The notes below the pieces were generated by a model. That model was not told the DNA's origin and ran no database searches. It saw nothing but the letters and a program-made list of their open reading frames with translations. This document shows positions 21,334 to 33,400 of a DNA stretch of 64,000 nucleotides, one piece after another. The position numbers were made by a program, and so were the translations under genes. This DNA is from Thunnus maccoyii (taxonomy: Eukaryota; Chordata; Actinopteri; Scombriformes; Scombridae): assembly GCF_910596095.1 (NCBI RefSeq), contig NC_056550.1, positions 28,793,699-28,857,698 of the forward strand, in the 5' to 3' direction. How positions within the stretch are numbered: position 1 is the first letter of the stretch; the number at the start of each line of letters is the position of its first letter.

Positions 21334-22890
21334 CACCCAATGAACTTTCATCTTTTAGATTTGTGATTAACTGATCCTTTTTTGCATCTGAAACCTTCCA
21401 TTGATGTCATGTGGTGTTCCGTGCTGGTTCAGATGCAGGACTGCTGTCATTGAGTTTTTGTTTTTGAAACAACAATAAAACAAAACCTGCCAGAGAAGTT
21501 ACACATAATCAAATTAAGTACAGATGTTTTTATTCTGTAACTACAACGTGTAACCAGAAGAGACAAAAATATAGTCCATACCCATCATCCCTCTTTTCAA
21601 AACAAGAGGAAGACCATAAAATCTTCACCAAAGTAGAAACAAGTGGGAAATAAACTGGAATACAAGCAGTTACGTGACATCTATGTTTCAAAAGCTTAAT
21701 ATTTGTATCTTAAAGCTCTACCTGACTCTTAAGATAAAAACACAAAGACATCTATTTTTCACTCAGCTAAAAAGCAAAAAGTTGACCTTTACAGCAGCAG
21801 GAGAGTCAGAGTTACAACCAGCCACGTGGCTCCCTCTGCTGGCTGCTGTCAGAACTGCAGTAGGTGGATCTGAACCTGTTGGAAAAACACCTCAAACTGT
21901 CAACTTACAACATCCTCTGCAATGTTATTAAATAATTAGTCTGTTGTAAAATAAAAGATGGGCTCAAATTAGATTCAAAAAGATTTCAAGTTCTGAAATT
22001 ATATTCAGAATTGAATATTGGGGAAATATGGGAAATATGTATTTGAGACATTTCACCATTTTCTGACATTTTATGGACCAAACAACTACTTGATTAATCA
22101 AGGAAATAAAAGACAAATTAATCAATAGTGAAAATACTCATAAGTTGCAGCTTTAAGGCCCAAATTCACTGAAAGTGTCTGATGTGTGTTTTGAAGTATA
22201 CCTTGTTTTAAATGGCCGAATGTGCATCAAAAGCTTTATGAGGCTCATCAAATAATAATTTTTAGTGCGTTTAGGCCTTTAGTTTGGACTGTTGGTCCAA
22301 CGAAACAAGATTCTCTCTTGACATCACCCTGACTCTGGGTAATTATATTTTCTGATGCTTTACAGACAAAATGACAAATTGAGAAAACAATCAATAGAAT
22401 AATCATTGTTTGTTGCAGCTTTGCTAACACAAAGCTCTTCTAGATCTTCAATGTCCTCCTTGTCCTCCTCTTCCTCCTCCGCCACCACCACTACCACCAC
22501 CACCACCACAAAAGTCATTACCGAGGTGATTGAAGAGACCATCTGAGACCAATCAACTGTCTGGCCGGGGGCGGAGCCTAATCTCAACCTATCCCCTGCT
22601 TCTAGTCTGAATCAGAGCTCCGAAGCTCTTCTGTCACTTCACGTTCATCTTCTGCCGTCATTTAAACCACGATCAGTGCAAAGATCATGAATCTCTGAGA
22701 AGAAAACTTTGTTTGCAGCTGTACAAACAAACATTCTGTCTGTTGTTTCAAGGAATAAAACTCGACTAAAACCAACTAAAAGTGTCTGAGTGTTTCTGAG
22801 GAAAAGTGTCTCAAAGTAAAACACGTCTTTAAAGTTTTTACTGGAGAAAATGTGGTCACACTTTATCCCATAGGCCTGTAGTTTTTACAG
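21334..22890 (+). pseudogene. Partial keratin duplication, only the last exon kept
   Basis: Three blocks line up with the keratin gene: 21334-21455 with the 3' part of intron 1 (10085-10200), 21450-22010 with intron 2 (10472-11040), and 22016-22890 with intron 6, exon 7 and the 3' UTR (14103-14985). The junctions imply deletion of exon 2 and of exons 3-6; exon 1 lies outside the copied part. Exon 7 at 22444-22546 keeps its acceptor (cttctag), exact 103-nt length, frame, stop and AATAAA (22754-22759), with one Ser-to-Leu change in the Ser run. It has no promoter or start codon of its own, so it is a pseudogene unless the spare exon is spliced to the upstream gene. Confidence 0.85.
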
Positions 22891-22894
22891 TGGC

Positions 22895-23395
22895 GGAAAG
22901 TAACTCAGTACATTTACTCAAGTACTGTACTAAAGTACTGTTCTGAGGAACTTGTACTTTACTTGAGTATTTCCATGTGATGCTACTTTATACTTCCACT
23001 CCACTATATTTCAGAGGGAAATATTGTACTTTCTACTCCACTACATTTATTTGACAGCTTTAGTTACTTTTCAGGTGAAGATTTGAGACAATGGATAATA
23101 TAAAAAGCTTTTAAAATACAACACATTGTTGAAGATGAAACCAGTGGTTTCCAACCTTTTTGGCTTTTGATGTCTTACATTAAACAGTGTGTAGTTGGGG
23201 TCACATTTCACATGTCAATGAGTTGTAAACAGCTCCACCAAACAGTGATTCTTTCCCTCTAAACTTCTCACATGCTTTCATTTCAATAAATGTTCAAATG
23301 ATCCAATATTTCAGCAAAAACTTTGTTTTTTCTTCTTTACTCTCCCATTAATCATCTCATGACCCTTCAGATTTATCTGCTGACCCTTTGGAGGT
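22895..23395 (+). mobile_element. Composite repeat, truncated duplicate of copy C
   Basis: Matches the first half of copy C (left arm, then the MITE start at about 23141), with more divergence. It breaks off at ccctttggaggtttggtgtg (about 23385-23400), where the sequence jumps to the part matching 16604 onward. It was carried here by the keratin segmental duplication. Confidence 0.75.
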
Positions 23396-23464
23396 TTGGT
23401 GTGACTGACTGAAAACAGCAGGCTGTGAGATAAAGAAAGAAAGCTCATGTTAAACTCTGATCAG

Positions 23465-23542
23465 CTATGTGCCGATTCCTTTCACCACCTTCTGCCCCCC
23501 AACTGGAGTGAAGTTCTGGTTCCCTCCAATCACCACAAAGCC
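23465..23542 (-). CDS. Unrecognised terminal coding exon, copy 2
   Basis: Second copy of the 78-nt minus-strand exon at 16673-16750. It has the same acceptor (gttgtggttgcag) and frame, begins GFVVIGGNQNFTPVG and ends in TAG instead of TAA. Most differences change amino acids, yet there is no stop or indel. No partner exon is seen upstream of it on this strand, where a short minisatellite (23561-23650) begins at once. It may be a leftover of the duplicated segment. Confidence 0.3.
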   Translation of the reverse strand, partial: GFVVIGGNQNFTPVGGQKVVKGIGT

Positions 23543-23560
23543 CTGCAACCACAACAACAC

Positions 23561-23650
23561 AGGTATCAACAGGTAGTAAAAGGTAGTGATGTGTAGCAAC
23601 AGGTAGCAACAGGTAGTGACAGGTAGTGAAGCGTAGTGACAAGTAACAGA
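23561..23650. repeat. Short minisatellite
   Basis: Imperfect repeats of about 10 bp around caggtagtga / caggtagcaa. Absent from the equivalent place in copy 1 (16775 onward). Confidence 0.75.
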
Positions 23651-23999
23651 TGTTTTGCATTATTAAGTATAATACCAATTGTTATGAACACCATATAAAT
23701 CAAATAATCAATCAATGACAGACCATGACATGTCAGTTTAAAAAGAGTGGATTAAAACAAACTCTAGTTTGGGTAAATAACACCAACAGTAAAATAAAGA
23801 AAGGACACTAACACTGGATCAACACAACATTAACCCAGTACTGTATTGTGTTGCTGGTATATTGACCCAAACTGGCTCAAATTTGAACCCAGTTATTATA
23901 AGCATGTGGTAGAGTGCCACAAAGCCACACAAGTCCCTTTGCTTCCTCAGTGTCATGGATTCCACAAAATGTTGGACACACTCCTTTGAGACTCTGGTC
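23651..23999. other. Intergenic, no gene seen
   Basis: AT-rich and without splice-flanked open frames. Nothing assignable. Confidence 0.45.
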
Positions 24000-24290
24000 C
24001 ATGTTGACATGATTGCATCACATCATTTCTGCACATTCAGGCTGCAACTCTCCGGTTGTACCATATCCCAAAGCTGTTCTATTGGATTCAGTTCTGATTA
24101 CTGGAGAGGCCACTGAAGTACACTGGACTCCTTGTCATGTTTATGAAACCAGTTTGAGACTTCTGCTTTGTGACATGGTGCATTATCATGCTGGGAGTAG
24201 CCATTATAAGATGGTAAATCGTGGCCATAAAGGAAGTCACATGATCGGCAACAATACTTTGATAATTGATTGGTGTTAAGAGGCTCATAC
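24000..24290. mobile_element. Interspersed repeat fragment common in fish
   Basis: The run catgattgcatcacatcat, ccaaagctgttctattggat and ctttgtgacatggtgcatta matches, from memory, a widespread teleost repeat of unclear class. The open frames on either strand are chance. Confidence 0.5.
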
Positions 24291-24299
24291 TACTACACC

Positions 24300-25684
24300 A
24301 GCAGCAGCCTAGACTAGTGACACAAGGCAGGTTGGGTCCATGGATTCATGCTGCTGACTATCTGAAAATACAGATTCATTGGATCAGGCTTCGTTACTTT
24401 ACTTTTTGAATGTTGTCCTAATATTACTTTTTTAATGCTAACATTACTTCTTTAATGCTAACATAACCTTTTAAAATGCTAAAATTACTTTTTTTGCTTT
24501 TCACATTAGTTTTTCAAATGCTAACATAATGACATATGTCTGTAATGAAGTCATGGAGTCAAAAACAGGTTTGAAGTGCAGTGGAACAGACTCAGGATTA
24601 GGTCAAGCATCTCCATTACCTTCAGCTACAAACTGAAGCTCCTCAGTTTGTAGAGAATGTTTGCACTTACTATTTTTCACATGCTGTCAGCTGTGTACCA
24701 AATAACGTGACTGTATCATGCTCTCTTTTTGTGTTTTTTTTAGATTTTTATTTTAAGTTATTCACAGGTAAGTTCTGATTCTGTTTCATGATTGTTGGAT
24801 AGATTTAGTTTATTTATTTATTTGGAAAATCTAACATGGATTTATCTCCAATGTTGCTGTTTACATGTTCAATCGACCTTTATGAAAATGGACACAATCA
24901 ATGTCTGACATTAGAAAATATTACAAAGTAAAAAACTGGCAACAACCAGACATAATAAATATTTTAACCATGTAAATCTGTATAAATAAAAGCTGAGTAA
25001 TTTCAGGTAGAAATGAAGGATTGGAATGATGAGTTTTTAAATAGAGCGACACTGCCATAACAGCAATGGAACTGAACATATTTACACTGACAATGAAAGC
25101 TAAGATAGTTTTGTTGGTCACAGATGAAGGTCATCTGTGTGTGGACGTTATTCAGTTTCTAAACGCTCATCTGAATTCTGCAGCAGTTTCACTCCTGAAT
25201 CCTGCACGTTGTTGTTACTTAGTTCCAGGTCTCTCATACTGGAGGGCTGACAATGAAATAAAAATAACTCAATATACATATATACACTTAAAACAATCTA
25301 CTTCATCTGCATTTTTTTTTTGTGAAATTTGTATCTTCCATCTAAAACACAGAATTTTTTTGTGCTTTCCATAATAGTGGCATAAGAGAAAAATCAAAGT
25401 AGGAAAAATTTAAATGCCAACTTGTAAACTTGTGTTGTATTCTTAATGCAATAACCCCACTTAAAATCAAGTTTAGTGTCCTTGATAATGTTCAATTTGC
25501 TTTACTGCCTTATTATTGGTTTTCGTGTGTTTAAATATTAACTTAAAAAAAGACATTGAATGTTTTTTTTTTTTTTAATCAGAAAACATGCAGAGGAGGT
25601 TGAAGTATGTTTTTTTGCCCTGAATACTGTCTGCAGGTTTCCTCTTCAGGTTCCATCCGGTGCCAACGACCTAAACCAGCATGT
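24300..25684. other. Intergenic, no gene seen
   Basis: AT-rich. It contains a weakly repeated ttttttaatgctaacatta motif at 24425-24530 and homopolymer runs. A 102-codon open frame at 25066-25374 has no recognisable feature. Confidence 0.5.
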
Positions 25685-26400
25685 CAGGGGCTCTTCTCAT
25701 TTCTCTATTTTGTGCCTCCTCGTCTCCTCTCTCCTCCGTCCTCCTGCTTGTGACCTGGAAATCGATCTCAGCGCGCCATGTTTAAGGGTGTCTCAATTCC
25801 TACAATGCATCTCGCGGAGAGAGGAGGCTTGCCGGAGGAGCTATAAGCAAGGATACACAGATGTATCCTTTGCAGAAGTTTTTCGACACCCGTGATGTAT
25901 AGAAGAGGCATTACACACAGCTGGAATATACAAACCATTTGTAGTGCTTCACACAATAAAATATATAAAGGATATATGTGTGTGTGTGTGCGTGTACGTT
26001 AAATAAAATATAACAATATGACATCTGTGCATTCTTGTCATATTATGCCATGTTGTAATTTGAATTAAAAGTAAATATATAAGTTGTCATGAACACTTAT
26101 GCTCATCTGTCAGACATCATAAAAAATAGCAGCAGGCTGTAACAAAACAATGGACAGCTGATGCAGCTCTGCAGCATGTTATATGTAATTGACATGACGG
26201 CTCTGAAGCAAGGATGTCTCATTTTGTTAAATGTCTGTTTCCTTGACTCCTCTCTCCTTGTGTCTCCTCCTTGCCTCCTCCGTTCGCATCTCAGGTGGGA
26301 GGGACTAAGACGCGAGGAGAGGAGGTGAGGAAAGGAATCGAGGATGTACAAACTGAGAAATGAGAAGAGGGGCAGGCTTCATACATGCTGTCTTAGCCTG
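25685..26400. mobile_element. Possible fold-back element
   Basis: The left end (ctcttctcatttctc at about 25691-25705, then a CTCCTCG-rich stretch) is matched in inverted orientation at about 26310-26370 (gagaaatgagaagaggggc). About 35 bp are convincingly inverted; the rest is merely pyrimidine-rich against purine-rich. A (TG)n run lies at 25977-25990. Confidence 0.35.
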
Positions 26401-26893
26401 TATGAAGCCTGACCCAGGGGGTAAGAGTCCTTAAAACACAAAAAACAAGAAATCCACAAAACAAACAAACCAGACCAGGAGGTGCCATTAGTTTCTTTAA
26501 TAAGTCATTTTCCAGTACAAGATGCTGCATCACGTTTTGTCTTTTTTGCTGCTGTTTGTTTTTTAATTTTATTTTTATTTTTATTTTTTTTAATTTTTTT
26601 TTTTTTTTTTAGGAATGACATTATCAATAGAAGATTTATACACAGTGAGCGATCTGGACGGGGGTGGGGGGTTGCGGGGGGTAGGAGGGGAGTTAATTGT
26701 GCTGATGTGTTTGGTCCTGATACTTAAAACTGAGTCGGCAGATTGTGACGTGAAGACGCTGGAATGATTTTAATTCTGATATAAAACCGAAGGAATGTCG
26801 TCTCAGCTGATTATCATCTCAAGAAAAAAGAAAAAAAAAATCACTGTGGTGTGGCCTGATCAAACAATACTGATCAATAAAAAAATATCAAAA
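26401..26893. other. Intergenic with T-run
   Basis: A poly-T tract at 26560-26612 and a G-rich stretch at 26655-26690. No gene. Confidence 0.5.
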
Positions 26894-27623
26894 TAGGGAT
26901 GTCCCGATCAAGTTTTTTTGCCCCAATCAGAGTCATTTAATCGTTTCCCAATCAAGTCCCAATCCAAAACTTATTTCCCTAAATAATACAGTTGCACAAT
27001 GCGCACTTCAAGTACATTAAAATGATTAAAATCAATCCAATGTATATGCTTGACGATTGAATAGCTCTGCAATGCATTAAGAAAAAACTGCCTGCATCCA
27101 GCAGTGTCTGAAATGTAGTGTGGAGAGGGTAGAGCGTACCGTGGCTCCAAAAGCTCCAGAAGACTGCGAAAACCTGCATTCTCTATTGCAGTGAAGGCCT
27201 GGTCAACTGAAACCATGAATCAGTTACCCTCTCTCATCATTTTAGCCTTGTTGCTGTCTCGAGGAAACTTCTTCCTCCTTTTAAAAGCAGCCTTTGCCTG
27301 ACTTACCTGAATGAACTTGTATTCTGTTAAATGTTTATTTTTTACGTGATAGTATTGAACGCAGCTCTGTTACTACTGCCTCACAAAATGCTCACATTGC
27401 AGACATTACAAGTGGATGTTGGACTGCTTTGGTTTTCCAAATTAAAATATTTCCATACTGCATCTGCGTCCTGCCACAAACTGTTTCTAACACTTGTGTG
27501 ACAGTTGATGTAAAACAAAGGATTGGACTTAGGTTCTTGCTCAATATAGCTGTTACTGATCAGTTTAAATATGCCTTGATCGGCCCCAGTACTGACCTCT
27601 GCAATCAGATCGGGACATCCCTA
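26894..27623 (-). mobile_element. hAT transposon relic with transposase fragments
   Basis: The ends are inverted repeats: tagggatgtcccgatca at the left and gatcgggacatcccta at the right. The minus strand carries a hAT-transposase-like peptide (27040-27215; VDQAFTAIENAGFRSLLELL, then PRYALPSPHY), and upstream a BED-finger-like remnant with HVKNKHL-type residues (about 27330-27350). There are internal deletions and stops, and no clear 8-bp target duplication. It is inactive. Confidence 0.75.
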
Positions 27624-28059
27624 CAGAATAACACCAGATTCTTAACAATACAGTAACAGACCTGCGAGCAGCCACAGCTGTAAGTAAAACACTAGTAAAC
27701 TGGCTCAAAGGAAAGTCCTCACACTGGTTGGCAAAAGACTGAAAAGTACTCTTTACTGCAGAGTCTGAACCAGGACCCCGCATCCCGAAAGCATCTTAAG
27801 GCGAACATAACCGTCAAATCTGTTTCCCAAAAGCATTGTAACTTCAGACACTTGGAGAGAGAATTATAGGTGAACGAGTGACTCGAGGTTCTGAAGCTGT
27901 GGGAGGAACTAAAAACATGTTTCACTCTAGTTTTTCTTTATTTTTAAATCTCCACTTTTATCATGAACATTGATGTTCTTTGTTAGAGTTATAATTTTTA
28001 TAACCTCAAACCCTGTTTTTGATTTGAACACTTATGGTCTGCTTCTGCAGTAGCTGCTC
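27624..28059. other. Intergenic, no gene seen
   Basis: No assignable element. Confidence 0.45.
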
Positions 28060-28970
28060 AATATTGAGCTGCAACTAACAATTATTTTCATTATCAATTA
28101 ATTTGTCCATTATTTTCTTGATTAATCGATTAATTGTTTGGTCCATAAAATGTCATCTTAAAATGTCTGATGCAGGTAGAGCTGCAACAATTAGTTGGTT
28201 AATCGATTAGTTGACCATTGCATTAAGCAAAAATGCCCAAAATTTGTTGCTCGCAGCTTTTCAAATGTGAGGATTTGAAGCTTTTGTGTCCAACATGATA
28301 GTAAACTGAATATCTTTGGATTTTGGACTAAACAAGACATCTGAAAACGTCACTGTGAGCTTGAACGGCCGTTTTATAGATGATTTACGGTTGCAACTAA
28401 GGATTATTTTCATTATCGATTAATCTATTTTCTCATTCAGAAAATGGTAAAAGATGTGGATCAGTGTTTTTCCCAAAGTCCACAATGACGTCCTCAAATG
28501 TCTTGTTTTGTCCACAACCCAAAGATATACAGTTTACTGTCATGGAGACTAAAAAAAACAGAAAATATTCACATTTACGAAGCTGTACTTTTTGTTGTCT
28601 TTGTTAGTGGTGGAGTTCTCCATTCCTGGGCTGGATTAAAATTAAGAGTTTCAATGATAAATTGATTAGTTGATCAACAGAAAATTTATCAGAATCTATT
28701 TTGATAATAGATTAATCGTCTTCCTGTTTCAGCTTCTCAAATGTGATGATTTAATGCTTTGTCTTACAAGATATTTAACTGAATATTTGGGGGTTTAAAC
28801 TAAAGCTACAACCATGAGTCATGAGTTTTCTGGTTTCTTTAGCCCTCTGACAGTAGGTTGTGGACAAAACAAGACATTTGAGGATGTCGTCTTTGGGAAA
28901 CACTGACCATTTTCTGACATTTGATGGACCAAACTAGTAGAGAAAATAATCGATAATGAACAAAACAAGA
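28060..28970. repeat. Cluster of AT-rich gctgcaactaa repeats
   Basis: At least four partial copies, in both orientations, of a repeat with gagctgcaactaacaattat, attatcgattaatc and ttgtttggtccataaaatgt words. The same family appears near 14200, 33955, 35765, 57080, 57350 and 58485. This is a very common short fish repeat. Confidence 0.7.
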
Positions 28971-30111
28971 GTCTCTCTAGACATCACCTGTGACTCTGGG
29001 AAATTGTAACAAACATTTTTCACTACTTTCTGACATTTTAGAGACAAAAACAATTGAGAAAAAGCACATTTTCTGCTTCTGTCTTGCGTAGGCAGTTTTC
29101 TGGTCTGTGTCAGACTTTTCATACCTAAACTACGTCCCTGCAACAGAAGGAGACCCTCTTTTAGGTACAAGCTCCTTGTTTCGTCTTGGGGTTACCCCGT
29201 TCTGCATCACATTCACTCTCCTCCATGTTTGTTTGTGTTGCCTTCATACAAATTTACCGCCTGCATCCGTGCCGTGCCAAAGACTGCAAAGCGTCTTCCA
29301 AATGACAAAAATATTGCCGTAAAGAGTGTGATTTGCAACACAACAAACAAACAAAAGATAGAGCATAATATGAAACGAAAGACAATTTTCTATCGTCACA
29401 CAGTATATATTGTCATATTGCACAGTCCTAATTCAGATATCAGGAAACAATGCAACAAGTAATCAAATGTTACGATTTGTAAATGAATCCCGTAGATATC
29501 AGCCTCAGTGTTTACTGTTCTCTCTCCTGCATCTGTATAACAGCTGTATTAAGCTAACGCTCACACAACACTTCCTTCTGCTGCTGCTGCTTCACATTAA
29601 GACTTCAACTGGTGAAGAAACACAAGGAGGCTTTTATTGTGAAGCAGCCAGAGGAAACACTGATTGCGATCAAAAGCACATCAACAAAAGTACGTTTGTT
29701 TGGCTTTTGTTGTATTCCGCTGTTGCCACAGTAACCACAGACTGAAATCTTCAGGATTATAACTTTAATCGATTGTTTACTTTCTTATATATAAACATTT
29801 CTTTGTGTTGTTTACAACATTTACACTTTGTTTGTGTATTTTTAATACATTCTGTATGGAGGGTTAAATGTGTGATCGTCACACTGCTCGTGCACTCGCT
29901 GCTTTGGGAAACTCGAGTTTAAATTTAAGAGCGTTTGTAAAACTTGTGGGATCGATCAGGAGACGGGGCCCCAGTCGGTCCGGAGCTGCTGGTCTGATTC
30001 TTTACAAAAATATGAAATACTCAAACTTGGTCCTGAAGTATTTGTGCTCTGTATCAGAGAAGTACTGCGACTCAGCTCGACACTCACGACAGTACAGACA
30101 AATTATCTACA
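28971..30111. other. Downstream of zinc-finger gene 1, no other gene seen
   Basis: No second gene is seen. A TTTATT at 29633-29638 (AATAAA on the minus strand) could be a distal polyadenylation signal for the zinc-finger gene, but this is a guess. Confidence 0.4.
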
Positions 30112-30293
30112 AGCCCCCCCGACACACACACGCGCGCACGCACACACGCACACACACACACACAGACAGACATGCACACACACACACAGACACTTGCATA
30201 AGAGCAAATCAGTCAGAGTCCCCATATATATACATACACACATATATATATATATACATATATATATACATATATATATATATGTATATATGC
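30112..30293. repeat. (CA)n and (TA)n microsatellites
   Basis: A CA/CG-dinucleotide tract (30118-30192) is followed by a TA-rich tract with palindromic atatatatatacatatatat words (30225-30293). This lies in the probable 3' UTR region of the minus-strand zinc-finger gene. The Z-DNA-prone purine/pyrimidine alternation is notable. Confidence 0.9.
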
Positions 30294-30419
30294 AAAAGAG
30301 CACAAAAGGTATGAAAATGTAAGAAAAAATTCATAAGGAAAAAAATTCATATATAGTATTTATAGAAAAGAGGAATAATACTTTGTTGTTCCAGGAGGTT
30401 AAAGGGTGTTGAGTCTGTT

Positions 30420-30439
30420 TTAGCTACTGTCACTGCCCA

Positions 30440-30482
<43 letters not shown>

Positions 30483-33400
30483 GCCGTTGCTGCTGGTGCT
30501 CGCCGTGTCCGCTCGCTCTCGCTTGTGGATTTGCTCATGTGCTTTAAGGTGACCCGACTGGCTGAAAGTCTTCCCGCAATGGGGGCAGGCGTACGGCCGC
30601 TCCCCCGTGTGGATCTGCTGGTGAGCCTTCAGGTGGCCGAGGCGGCCGAAGCTCTTGCCGCACTGCGTGCAGCCAAACGGTCGCTCACCCGTATGGATCT
30701 TCTCGTGGGTTTTTAACACGCCGGAGTTGCTGAAAGTCTTGCCACACTGCGAGCAGGTGAACGGCTTCTCACCTGTGTGGATCTGCACGTGGTTGTGGTA
30801 GCTCGTCTCCTTGGTGAAGCTCTTGCCGCAGTGCTGGCAGCAGAACGGCCGCTCGCCCGTGTGGCTCAGCTGGTGAGCTTTCAGCTCCTTCGACTGGCCG
30901 AAGCTCTTCCCGCAGGTGACGCAGATGAACGGCCGCTCACCCGTGTGCAGCCGCTGGTGAGATCGCAGGTCATCGGCCTTGGTGAAGCCTTTGGGGCAGT
31001 GTGCACACACGTACGGCTTCTGGCCGGTGTGGATCAGCTGGTGCCGTTTGAGGTTGCCGGCCTGGCCGAAGCTCTTGCCGCACTGTGAGCAGGTGTAAGG
31101 CCGCTCGCCTGTGTGGATGCGTTGGTGTGTTTTGAGGTTTCCAAGCGTGCTGAAGTTCTTCCCACACTGTGTGCAAGAGAAAGGCTTCTCACCCTGCATG
31201 TTGCGAGGTTTCCTCGCCGTTGGGTTTTGTGTTTTGGTTGTGATGACCAGACTCCCGCCTCCCTGCCCGGCCGCCGTCACATCAGCAGACATCTTCCCCT
31301 CCGCGGCTGGCTGCAGCTCGTAGAGTGTCCCGCCTCCAAACTCAGGGTCCAGTTTGCCTATTCCGTCCATCAGCAGGGCGTCGGGCCGCAGCTTGTTGAG
31401 CTCGGTGCGGAGCTCGGCCATGTGGATGGACTCCAGGCCGTTGTGCTGCAGGTGGCCAGAGATGGCGTTGCATTCTGGGTACTCAGACTTCAGGGAGCCC
31501 AGCTCCGTGGTGTAGTAACACTGCAGGTCCACGTGGTGGTCTGACTTGATGTACTCCAGCGTGTCCGTCACCTGCAACAAGCAAATAGCTGCAGTCAGGG
31601 AGGAAGCTCCAACCAGGTTCTTTCATCAACTCAATCAGATAAATACAAAATACACAGAGACAAAGAACCAAATCAGTCGTTCAAAAACTATTAAACACAC
31701 GTCAGTGAGTCACACCGCTACACTGGTTGACATGTTCCTTCATCGTTAAGAGTTTGGTCACGTTAGTTAGTTTAGAAAGCATGTATGGAAACATGGTTCT
31801 ATTTACAGCTTCAATAGCTTGTTGTGCTGGATCACAACCTCTGACTTTGTCCTGAAGTTCTTTGAGACATTTACAATGTAGTACCCAAACTCTTCATCAT
31901 GAAGGAACATGTCACCCAGTGCAGCTTTGTGCCTCACTGATGGTTTTTAATAGTTTTTAGACAACAACGGAGGAATCAGATATATCAGGCTTTGATACAC
32001 ACACAATACTTGTTAGTAGATCAGTTCATTGTTGGTTTGGATCCAAACATGAGATTTGTTGACATGAAGAAAAATAGAGAAAATCACCAGAACTATTTAA
32101 TAGGAAAAGGATAGACTCCTCTGTCTTTGACAGTACTGAAAATCAAACCTTGATACTGTGGAATACCTTAACACCATAACACCACCTAAGCCTGGTAAGC
32201 TGGTGTCTGTTTAACAGGATTTGCAGCCGTCAGTTAATGATCTTAAGATCTGGAGACACACTGAGCTCAGACTGGATCTCTACAGGAGAACGCATCCAGA
32301 CAGGTGGACGAGGAGGGTGACATCATCAAAGATAATCATTAAAAGGGTGAGTCCAGCCAAATCACAAAAAAACAAATCATTTTTCCTGTTACATCTAGCC
32401 ATGTGTGAGTTTGCAGATATTGGTATACACCGTTTTCATATTTTAGTAAAAAGTGGTTCCAATTAGAGCTGCAACTAACTGTTATTTTCACACTGACACC
32501 CTCCATCACCCTCCATCACCCCCCTGACAGACTCATCTCGTACGTTGTCTTAACTCACACTACACATTTTAATCTTCCTTTAGAGTGCACACTGAACATA
32601 AGCATCGAAACCCGGTCGGTGTCCAGTGACAATTCCAATAAACTTTATTCAAAAGAGGACAACAGCGTTCAACGTCATCAGATTGGGCGAGTTTCCTACT
32701 TTTTATTGAACTGAGTGTGTGAGAGTTGTTTTGGGGCGGGTTGTGATATCATCATCATCCCGTCCTCTCAACCAGATTGAGGTTGACAGTTGGAGTTCAG
32801 TCGGTTCAGCTCGAAACACGATGACTGATAACTGATGAGCATCAAAAACAAACATCAGTTCAGTTGATTAAAACTAGAGGCGTGCTGCAGAGATCGAGGA
32901 TCCACTCTGAACCAACCCAACACACCTCCGCAGCTCTCTGACATTAATGAACATTCATTATTTTTATTCTGGGGCTGCAATGATTATTTTCATTGATTAG
33001 TCTATTATATGTTTAAAGCTTTTGGGGGGACAAAAAGGCATTCACAGTTTCTCAGAGCTTGCGGTGAGCAAAATTCCAAAATCTCAATTTACTGTCAGAC
33101 AAAGAAACAGGACAGGTGAACAAGAACAGGTGTGAACAGGTGTGAGCGGTCTGGTTTTACCTGGGAGATATAGTCAAACACTGAGCTGGGCTCGTAGTGC
33201 GACTTGTAGTCCAGCTCTGTGACATCGGTATGGTGGAACGGGCCCAGGTGGTGGTTGCCGTGGTGACCGTGATGCTCAGACTTTATGTAGTCCAGGCCGC
33301 TGATCTCCATCTTGATCTGGTCCTGGCCCAGCTCAGCGGTGGACAGCGGCTGGATCTCCGACAGGTCGACGGTCCGGATGGGCTCCAGGTCCCCGTCCTC

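Noticed and set aside
29868..30322. 148- and 92-codon plus-strand frames
   Set aside because: Their latter halves are the CA and TA microsatellites; no domain or splice support.
30525..31544. Several plus-strand frames of 60-140 codons
   Set aside because: They are antisense shadows of the tandem zinc fingers; the repeat period keeps other frames open.
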